Source: Coptis chinensis (Eukaryota > Streptophyta > Magnoliopsida > Ranunculales > Ranunculaceae). From it: 64,000 nucleotides of DNA. The position numbers and the translations under genes were made by a program. Position 1 is the stretch's first letter. The number at the start of each line of letters is the position of its first letter. The notes under the pieces are model-generated. The model worked only from the letters and a program-made list of their open reading frames with translations, was not told the DNA's origin and searched no databases. The stretch lies in the NCBI GenBank assembly GCA_015680905.1, contig CM027378.1, positions 88,503,501-88,567,500 of the forward strand, read 5' to 3'. Positions 55,955-64,000 of this stretch are shown here, piece after piece.

Positions 55955-57061
55955 TTAAGCCCCAAGAACGCCAAGCCACATGAAAAATGGAAACTGGGCC
56001 AAAGCCATAAAGAGTAAAGCGTAGTTCTGTTTGCTGGAATCATAACTCCTTATCTCTGCAAATAGAATTCTCTTCATGGTCTTCACCAAGAAAACCCCCA
56101 TGCATAAGCACACAAACGGCATGAGAAAGTAGTACGAGTAACTCCACATGATCCTTCCCATAACAGCCACACACATCCCAGTAAAAGCATATCCAGCATA
56201 TGCGACAATGTCCAACAACGGTGCTTCCCCACTCCCCAATGAATACAATGATACCTTTAGTAGCAGTACCTGCAGAAACCATCCAAGTAGTCCCTTTGTG
56301 AACTGAAGGCTCAAAGCTTCTGGGCTAAACCTGCATCAAATGAAGGAAATGAGGAACATTGGAAACGTATTCGTAAGGGGAAAAACATTGTATTGCCCTA
56401 ATTATGTAGTCTTACTTTCCAATGAGGCCTAATGTGAAGCCAGCAAGGACCACATAGGTACCAAATGACATCAGGGGGATGTACAGGTCAGGGGCATTTA
56501 TGTCAAAAGCTGGAGGTTTATAGGAGAGTCTGCCACCTACTGGTTCAGTTATTCTTGTCCAATGGCCCTGAATAGAAGAGTCAAAAGGATTAACAAAAGA
56601 ACAAAACAAAAATCCCAAGAGAAATTTTAAAAAAAAAACAGCATTAGAGAAATTTCAAATCACTTTGTGCTTACTCGGTGTAAAAAAGGAAAAAGGATAA
56701 CTTTTAGCTTGTTCCTCACGTATTGTCCATTCACTTGGAAGTAGTACTGAGGATCAGAGAAGTAGTTGCTTACCTGATCAAAGGATAAAAGAAGAATTAG
56801 TATATCTTACTCAGTTGTATATCCACTCTGGAAATATTTTATCATCAAGATACATACATTGCTTTGCACATACTCAGTGCTCGAACCAAGAATTCTCTCT
56901 CCATATGCACCCAATCCATCGCGGATGATTCCAGCCCCAGAAAATGCATTCTTCAAGGGGTCAGGCTGATGATATATTGAGGGCCTCACACCTTGCTGAT
57001 ATACTGGGGGCCCCACACCTTGCTGATATATTGGGGGCTGCCTGCCAAGATTCTCATACAT
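55955..57061 (-). CDS. YIF1/HRF1 family Golgi membrane protein
   Basis: YIF1 proteins partner with YIP1 and act in vesicle transport between the ER and Golgi. Four exons join on the minus strand: 57061-56858, 56773-56675, 56567-56416 and 56330-55955, giving 276 residues in one frame with GT-AG junctions. The N-terminal part is cytosolic, with a near-repeat [15 protein letters not shown], then [17 protein letters not shown] and FPFLHRGHW, which are family signatures. Five hydrophobic segments follow: [70 protein letters not shown] and [19 protein letters not shown] chose ATG 57061 because a ttacag acceptor lies just upstream, suggesting an intron in the 5' UTR. An in-frame ATG at 57082 would add seven residues if that intron is not used. 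Confidence 0.93.
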
Positions 57062-57383
57062 TGCTGTAACTGGAAAGAGCAAAGAAATCGATTAGCTAAT
57101 TAGACAGGATGTAAGAAGTAAGATTGGTATTATGAACACTAAAACAGAATAACAGCCCTAGTTACATTGAGTAATCAGTAATTAACAGTAATGCAGATCA
57201 AATAAATTAAAGAAACTGGTAAAAGAAAAAGAAAAGAAATCTCTAATTTTTATAACCGTTTCTAGGGTTTCGATGTGTAAGTGTGAGAGAGAGAAAAAAT
57301 AATGCGGGAAAAAACCGGAGTGCTCGCTGATGTGAGAAATATTATAGAGAATTAGAGAGACAGAAGAGCAGTTATATGATTTA
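57062..57383 (-). promoter_or_regulatory. 5' leader and promoter side of the YIF1 gene
   Basis: Probable 5' UTR intron and first non-coding exon, with CT-rich sequence on the minus strand (about 57270-57300). A start site cannot be placed. Confidence 0.4.
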
Positions 57384-58358
57384 GTAGTTTGTAGACCCGT
57401 GCATACGCACCGGTATTTTAAAAACTTGCTCAACCATCGTAACTATATATGAATGGGATAGATTCCGTTTACAACACTTTTTATATAATACCCCCACCCA
57501 ACTTTTCAAGATGTTATAAAGGCTAATTTTTTGTGGATAAAATGTTCTCACTATGGATATGACCTCCATAAAAAATTGGATCCTTTGAACATTTCTAAGT
57601 TTGTCAAAAATGAGTTACAAAATCGATATTTCTGAACCGTTGATAAAAATTCATAGGTTGAGAGCAATTTTTATCATGGTTAGGAGTTTTCAAATGAGTT
57701 GAATTTTTGTGGAAATGATCTCCATGGTGTGAAGATCATATCTACAAAGAATCAAGGCTTATTTCATATTTTCAAGAGATATTGTATAAAATGTTGTATA
57801 AAAAGTGTTGTAAACGTACGAAACCTACCCCTATATATATAAAACAAATGGTGATTCATGTTTTCGTCGGTAACTCGTTTTAATTTGTCAACAAATTATT
57901 TTAATTAAGTTTTAAAAACCTGTTTTTTAACTGGGGGAGAGATACCGTTTTAATAAGAGAATGATTCATGTTTTAATCAGAAGTGCTAGAATTTATTTTT
58001 TCTAATAGATGAAGAATTTCTGTTTTAATAGGAGAATGATTCCTGTTTTAATTAGAAGTGCCTAAATAAAAAAAAATTCAATAGGAGAGAAGATTATTTA
58101 CCTGTGAAGAGGATACACCACACCACACAACTCGATTAAAGATCACGTAGAAAAGAGTTTTTATGCTACTATTTGAGTTTTGGTTCTAAAAGGAAAGGAT
58201 ATTCCCATTTGAAGTTGGATTCTAAAACGGAAAGAGTTTCCTGTTTTAAGTTAACTATTAAGTTGATGACGTGGAATTTTGTGGGAGCTTGAAAAATACT
58301 CTTGTGGGAGCTTTAATATTAAAACACATTTTCTATTATGCTATATATATTTAATAGA
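57384..58358 (-). mobile_element. Helitron-like non-autonomous element (copy 1)
   Basis: On the minus strand the 3' end has a short hairpin gtgcgtatgcac followed by gggtctacaaaCTAC and then T, close to the Helitron pattern of hairpin, about 11 nt, CTRR, inserted before T. The candidate 5' end starts TCTATTAAATATATATAGC (minus strand at 58358), followed by gctcccacaagagtat and ccacgtcatcaa, typical of plant Helitron 5' regions. Repeated gttttaatt and gagagagat motifs fill the body. No coding sequence is present. Confidence 0.6.
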
Positions 58359-58853
58359 CCTTTACACGTAAAAACCATATTTTATATTATAATGTATGAG
58401 TTTGATTATTTTAAATGTAATATAATACTAAATTTTATATATTAAAATCATAATAATCGGTTCCGATTTCGGTTCGGGTACCCACAAGTTTTTTATTATT
58501 TGGTTGAATTGGTTATACGGTTTCGGTTATTTATCGGTTCGGTTCTTAATGACCCATTTTATTTTAAATGGGTCTAACTTTTTAAGACCTAGAACCGGAA
58601 CTGGTACCCCCTACTGTTGACATTACCGTGTGCCATTACGATTTTAGTTGGTTTAGGATTCGGATTTCTAGTTCGAATGCATAACAAAGATGCAGTTAGT
58701 GTTTGCCTATAAATATAGGGTGCGTATGTACAAGTGTAAAATTCAATTACCAAGTGTTACATTGCATATATTGGCTTGTTGTTTTCTCTTGTTATCAACT
58801 TTCATAAACTTTTCCTTACAAAGAAGAGTCGAAGAAGCTAGTTGAAGGTGATC
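58359..58853. other. Intergenic DNA upstream of the NAC-like gene
   Basis: This is AT-rich, with a stretch of cggttcgg-type repeats (58457-58545). No gene is seen. A TATA-like element (tataaatat) lies near 58710, 140 bp before the NAC-like ATG. Confidence 0.5.
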
Positions 58854-59391
58854 ATGGAAGAAGTACCACGTGGGGTTAAATTTGCTCCAACAGATGAAGA
58901 GCTTATCACGTATTTTCTTCCTAGGTTAGTCACTGGCCGGGGAAAGTCTTCCGTCGTGCTATAACATCATGGTATGCGAGATTTATGGAAGCAAAGCATA
59001 TGAACCCTGGCAATTGTTTGAGGGGAGTAGGACGAGTGAAGTTTATGTTTATACGACGATTCAAAAGAAATACGATAGTCGGAAAAAGAATGAAAGAATG
59101 GTCAAAAGTGGAGAGTGGACATGGAGGATCTCACAAAACAAACCGGTATTTGATCAAAAGAAGAGAACTATTGGATACAAGAAGTTTCTGAATTTTGTAG
59201 AGTCGAAGAACAAAGGGACCGCTAAGAGTCCCTATATGATGGATGAGTTTGTGATGAAGGATCACGAAGACCACACTCTCTGTAGAATCAGAAGGAAGGA
59301 CTCAAAAGATGATTTTAACTCAAAAAAGCATAAATTGAGCTTGGCTTTAACTTTCCACCACATTGTGAAGTCGACCAACACCCACCATTAG
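58854..59391 (+). pseudogene. NAC-domain-like gene, truncated and frameshifted
   Basis: NAC proteins are plant transcription factors with an N-terminal DNA-binding domain of subdomains A to E. The ATG at 58854 starts MEEVPRGVKFAPTDEELITY, subdomain A with the PTDEEL core. A one-base shift near 58950 moves coding into the frame of VCEIYGSKAYEPWQLF (subdomain B) and on to TIGYKKFLNFVESKNKGTAK and SPYMMDEFVMKD (subdomains D and E). The frame stops at 59391, soon after the domain, so there is no C-terminal activation region. Usual NAC introns are absent. The loss of introns and the frameshift suggest a retro-copied or transposon-carried fragment. It lies 262 bp upstream of a PMD gene on the same strand. 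Confidence 0.7.
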
Positions 59392-59652
59392 CGTCAACAT
59401 CCGTCCAACACGTAACAAATAGAGTGGCAGCGTCTCAAGTAAGTTTTAGATTTTTTTTTATTTTAATTATTATTTATGTTTGTTAGTTTATATCAGTAAT
59501 TAGTTTGAATTTGTTGGATTGCGTTAATAAAATTTGAGTTGAAATTATATCGTGTTGAATAGTTTGTTGTATTGCGTGTAAAATAAATGTAGGCAATACA
59601 CCTATGGAAAGTATGTTGCACACTTTCAAATGTCGTGTCATGGTGACATTGT

Positions 59653-60643
59653 TTGAGATCAAAGATAGACCTTAACTTTGTCACGATTACTAACATTATA
59701 GCTGCCACACCATTTGGGAGGTTGTTAGATTCAAATTTGGGGCAAAATGATCAAACATTGTTGTTTGGGATGGTTGAGCGGTGGTGGCAATCTACCCACA
59801 TGTTCCATTTCCCATGGGGTGAGCTTAGGATTACCCTTCTTGATTCCGCCATGCTCACGGGTATCCCTATTGGTTATGGAGATGTCGTACCTTTTGATGA
59901 AAATTTGGAGGCTTTTAGTACTGCAATGAGTTTCTTTGAAGGTTTTGATATTGTAGAAGATAATGAAGATGACGTGTTCTTTAGATTATCAGCTGAGCAC
60001 TTTAAGGGAGGAGGTATAAATATGAGTTGGTTTACTTTGAGATACTTAAATAGGCTAAAGGAGAAGCCGAGGGACTATCACATTGGCGTTGAGTCGATCG
60101 AAGAATATGTACGTGCAATGCCTTCCTCTTTTACTTTATTGTTGCGGTACCATTTGGATGTGGGGTCGATCGGGTGGATGGGCGCTGTCTTATACGTAGA
60201 TCGAGAGGATGTGGGGTTATGACTCGGGACAATCGATTTTGGTGTACTTTTACCATTGGCTAGACCTCGCAGTTGAGACTAAAGCCGTTAAAGGCAATTT
60301 GTGCGACTTTGTTTGGATTATACCGGTAAGTCTTATTTATTAAGTTTTTGTTTCATCTTGATCATTTATTTATCTAGTTAGTTATTGATGTTGGCGTATT
60401 TATATTTATGTTGATATTGTATTTTATTTATTGATTCAGTATTGGTGGTATGAATATTTTCACGTAATGCATCCTGTGTTGAAGTCATTGCAACAAAATG
60501 AGACTCATGACCTAATTCCACGTCTTCAAGTATGGGGGTTTCATCGTAGGCAGAGGGGGTATGATGATCTATCTCATAATCTTCATAACACTCGTCAACA
60601 TATTGAGTGTTTAGGAGCTACACGAATTGAGTGGCAACCCTGA
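59653..60643 (+). pseudogene. Plant mobile domain (PMD) protein gene, decayed, copy 3
   Basis: The PMD core is clear: FGMVERWWQSTHMFHFPWGE at about residues 37-56 of the 59653 frame, then LDSAMLTGIPIGYGDVVPF. Layout matches copy 1 (TPFG-x-L, VERWW, THxFHFP, then MxxGxxIGxG). After 60222 coding continues in another frame with YDSGQSILVYFYHWLDLAVE, then ends at a GT donor after 60325. The next exon starts at 60440 after a ttcag acceptor with YWWYEYFHVMHPVL, which corresponds to WFNEYFRTLCP in copy 1, and stops at 60643 after RIEWQP. At least one frameshift breaks the domain, so it is probably non-functional. I found no terminal repeats around this copy. Confidence 0.75.
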
Positions 60644-62757
60644 GCCTCTTCCTTCCTTCATCTTTCAGACCCTTTATGAGGATATTCCAGATGTTCCAAA
60701 GAACACTGAGAACCGTAGATTGTTATATATATATATATATATCATAGAGCAAGGTTTTTTTCTCAGTGACGAGTGATACTTGTAGGGTCAGTAACTGCAT
60801 GGTACTTGTCAACTTCTATTTTTCGGTAGGCAACTCTCCAATTGGATACTGTTTTTTTTTTTTTTTTTTGATAAGAAGATATTGTTGATTTGAATTAAAT
60901 TACGAGCAGTTGCATATCTCGGCACAAATCAACCTTGTCTAGTTATGAAGTCCACAAATGGTTTTTTTTTTCTTTCTTGTTTTTGAAATGGAAATTTCAG
61001 TGATAAAAGTAAGAGTTTTACAAATAATTAGGACAAGCTGCGCTGCAAGTCCTTTCTTTATAGCAAATATTATCCTTCTAAATACAAACTCGTTAGAGCC
61101 AGCTGTCATTATGTTATAGTTCAAACTTTCTAAAGTCTCTTGAGGAGCTCAACAGACGGTTGTGCCAAGAACCCAAAAGTGTCGAAACTGAACATAATAA
61201 AACAATGTTGGTTACAAGCTTCCTCATGCTTCTCCATCTTCCATGTCACTGCTCTCTTAGCTACTTCACCCACCTCAAAGTCACCATTCCTCATCCCTAC
61301 CAACGGTGAGACTCCAGTTACATCAACACATGCATGTTTTCTCTAAGATTAACTGTAAATCAAGACATCCGCAAGTCAAAGTGTCGATTTGCCCTCATTT
61401 TTAAGAGGAGTCTATTTCTTTATTTGTACCCCAATCCTCCAAAATGCATCACATAAAATGTCTTTAACATGATCATGTCAGTATTTAAAATATGGAAATT
61501 ATCTACAATGTGCTAGGTGATCCCAAAGGCATCTAGTTTACTCTTTTTGTATATAGGGCAAAGACTACCATCAGAGTATAGAGAGATCATAAGACAGTAC
61601 TGGAGAATGGTGATAAATGCACTTTTGTACGTTTTTAAGAATTGAATCTCAATACACACTCGAGTACATTTTTTAAAAGAACTCACTCACGTGCACGTTG
61701 AAATATAATTGGAGTGAGGGTTTCGTTCCAAACCAAAAAGCTAGAACTCTAGTTAACAACCAAGTGAAGATTTCTCTAAGAGGAGATTTTGTGAGTAAGA
61801 TTTTACAAATATTTTAACACTATTTTCCAAAGTGACTTAAATTGCAAGGTACTCAACTTTGATTATACTAAACATAAGAAACATAAGAAAAGAAAACTCT
61901 ACTAATTACTTAATATTGCAATACTCAACTTAGAAATGACTTTTATTAATAACTTAGACTTAAAAACATATTATCTAATTTAACAAAACCAAAGCAAAAA
62001 TACAAAGGTGGAAACTTTTAAACTCCGACTAAAAACTACCTATGAAGCAAAAGTTGTGTCTTGCCCATCAAGCCTCCTTTTTATAGCAAATGAGAGTGCA
62101 TTTTTTTCCTTTCCTTCATGTGAACTTCAACACCCAACTGCATATTTAATTACCACTCAAGACTTTTTATTATTTGATTACTTAATTTCCACCTAATGAA
62201 GACTTTATGCACCTAATTATTCTTGCCCACCAAATAAGACTTTGTGCCAAAGTTATGCACAATAGTCTTTCATGCAAGTTTACGGGTGCTGAAGCTTGAC
62301 GCGAAAGCCTGGTCACCAATTTCAGTGGGTCCCTCATGCTTTGACCATTGGTGGATCCAAAAGTTGACTTTTTACAAAGTCCCGCCTATGTGTAGAGCTC
62401 GTCACACTGATCATTCTGATGGTTAAATTGCTGCCATTGGAGTCTAGGTCTTGCAAATACAGGCTTCGGAAATTTGACATTTTTTCGACACTTTGATCTT
62501 GTTCTGACTTGGAACGGTCCTATTTGATTCCTTGGCTTTAGTTGGGCTTCATTTGGCTTCACGTGGGATAAATCGGAATGCTTAATGTAGACACACTATT
62601 TCGTGCTTAAATACTGGCTTTTATCCTTATTTTCACGTTGATTGCTCAAACCTGTAAAAGCACGAAAATGCAATTAATTCATAATTATTAAACACATATA
62701 TAATTAACCAAAATGCTATGTCTCTACCGGGTTTTATATTACAGTTTTTGGTGCTTA
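60644..62757. other. Intergenic DNA, no gene seen
   Basis: This holds a TA microsatellite (about 60726-60742), T tracts at 60850-60869 and 60962-60970, and short open frames without domains. Sequence near 60643-60750 may be decayed PMD C-terminal coding in another frame (PSFIFQTLYEDIPDVP). Nothing else is supported. Confidence 0.55.
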
Positions 62758-63273
62758 TCAAATGGCACGATACTCCACCTGTGGCATACGTTGTCCAAGT
62801 CCCTCTATCGGAATAATAAATAGAAAATCTTTTGCATGTTCCGACTGTAAGCACCCAATGATTGTTTTATGACGAGCAGATAACTTAAATTCTATCTTAA
62901 GACCAACAACAATCTTACCATTGAAAACTTCCGCCGAAACTTTTTTGAGTTTTGAGGGGACGATAACATTTACAGCTAGAGAATTAAGGTCTAAATTGGG
63001 TAGACGAAGGAGACGCAATGCACTGCTAGCATCATTAAGATTATCACCCATCCACACCGGGCCACAACTCCTAAAAATGTGGCTCTGAAGTTCAAAAGTC
63101 TGAAAACGAGAGACAACAAAAGCAAATGCTGAGACATTAGTGACACAATAAATACCTAACCCACAAAGACATAATGGAAGTGTCGCTAAACGTCATTGTA
63201 AATAACCGAAGCAAGGACCATCGGAAACTATAATACCCTGAAGAACATAACGGAGATGCTGATAAAAAGTCAT
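62758..63273 (-). pseudogene. Fragment of a non-LTR reverse-transcriptase-type plant protein
   Basis: A minus-strand frame from ATG 63273 to the stop at 62758 is open except for one TGA (at about 63200) where tryptophan fits. It reads QGIIVSDGPCFGYLQ, then RLATLPLCLCGLGIYCV, FELQSHIFRSCG, IIGCLQSEHAKDFLFIIP and IEGLGQRMPQVEYRAI. These blocks resemble the C-terminal part, downstream of the reverse transcriptase domain, of a repetitive plant protein family related to non-LTR retrotransposons. That identification is from memory of the pattern and needs a search. It is truncated at both ends. Confidence 0.45.
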
Positions 63274-63331
63274 AGATTTTTTTTTTATTTTTTTAATTGT
63301 TGTCTAATGTTCGTATTTTCACTCCAAAATT

Positions 63332-63333
<2 letters not shown>

Positions 63334-63388
<55 letters not shown>
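63334..63388. repeat. 55-bp poly-T tract
   Basis: An uninterrupted T run is followed by gaaacacactttattaatag. On the minus strand this reads attaataaagtgtgtttc then a long poly(A), the form of a LINE or SINE 3' tail. The body of that element is not seen; the Helitron-like end begins about 20 bases away. Confidence 0.7.
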
Positions 63389-63389
<1 letters not shown>

Positions 63390-63409
63390 AAACACACTTT
63401 ATTAATAGA

Positions 63410-63466
63410 CTAGAAAGTAGACCCGTGCATACGCACTGACTCTATTAAAAACTTGCTAAACAATCG

Positions 63467-63510
<44 letters not shown>

Positions 63511-64000
63511 TTAACAAATTGTGATTCATGTTTTCATCGTTAACTCGTTCTAATTTCATAACAAATTGTTTTAATTAAGTCTTAAAAACCCGTTTTAATT
63601 TCTCAACAAATTGTTTTAATTAAGTTTTAAAAATCTGTTTTTTAATTGGGAGAGAGATCCCGACCCGTTTTAATTTAAAAGTGTAATTCCCGTTTTTAAT
63701 AGGAAAAGAATTCTCGTTTTAATTAGAAGTGTTAGATTTTTCTTTTTCAATAGGGGAGGAATTCCATTATAGTAGGAGAGGAATTCCCGTTTTAATAACA
63801 GTTGATGGTGTGGAATTTTAAGAGCGCTAGAAAAATACCCGTTTTAATTTTCTAACAAATTGTTTTAAATTAAGTTTTAAAAACCCATTTTTTCAATTGG
63901 GAGAGAGATTCTGTTTTAATAGGAGAATGATTACCATTTTAATTAAATACGATAGGTTTTTGCTTAATTTTCAATAGGAGAGGAATTCTCATTTTAATAG
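63410..64000 (-). mobile_element. Helitron-like non-autonomous element (copy 2), cut by window edge
   Basis: On the minus strand the 3' end reads hairpin gtgcgtatgcac, then gggtctactttCTAG followed by T, a canonical Helitron 3' terminus. The body shares gattcatgttttcatcg, aacaaattgttttaattaag and gagagagat blocks with copy 1. A TA microsatellite (63471-63507) expands the terminal region. The 5' end is beyond the window. Confidence 0.65.
63471..63507. repeat. TA microsatellite inside Helitron copy 2
   Basis: About 18 TA units replace a shorter tatatatat stretch present in copy 1 near 57445. Confidence 0.95.

Overview
The window is nuclear DNA from a eudicot plant. It is AT-rich, its genes have GT-AG introns, and its proteins belong to plant families: a class III peroxidase, a SHAGGY/GSK3 kinase, LRR and cytoplasmic-type receptor kinases, NAC and plant mobile domain (PMD) proteins. 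All intron-exon models come from reading splice signals and conserved motifs by eye. No transcript data or database search was used.

Five host genes look intact. They are a membrane-anchored receptor-like cytoplasmic kinase (8228-11628, +), a secreted class III peroxidase (19370-21512, +), a group III-like SHAGGY/GSK3 kinase (39332-45605, +), an LRR-II-type receptor kinase resembling Arabidopsis At5g45780 (50771-55116, +) and a YIF1/HRF1 Golgi membrane protein (55955-57061, -). Each splices in silico into one uninterrupted frame of 276 to 618 codons. They do not form one pathway and are separated by repeats.

Much of the rest is transposable elements. Positions 1-4264 hold the left-truncated 5' half of a Ty3/gypsy element on the minus strand. 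Positions 4667-7764 and 46711-49938 are two elements with short terminal inverted repeats. They appear to have 3-bp target duplications and carry decayed PMD genes rather than a recognisable transposase. Positions 22082-37041 are a Ty1/copia element split by a 9.26-kb CACTA element (23841-33097), which is itself split by a 5'-truncated L1-type LINE (27106-31175). Target duplications are visible at all three levels (one base differs in the copia pair). The CACTA element also holds exon-like pieces of an unidentified gene on its minus strand.

The right end (57384-64000) contains two related Helitron-like 3' ends, a broken NAC-domain gene 262 bp upstream of a third PMD gene, and a fragment of a non-LTR reverse-transcriptase-type protein. 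Many nonsense changes in the dead elements are TGG to TGA or CAG/CAA to TAG/TAA, and CG sites in one copia LTR read TG or CA in the other. This fits decay by deamination of methylated cytosine.

The least ordinary features are the PMD-carrying elements without a transposase, the CACTA element with captured exons, the exact three-level nest, a uORF whose stop overlaps the receptor kinase start (TAATG), and a duplicated promoter segment upstream of the peroxidase.
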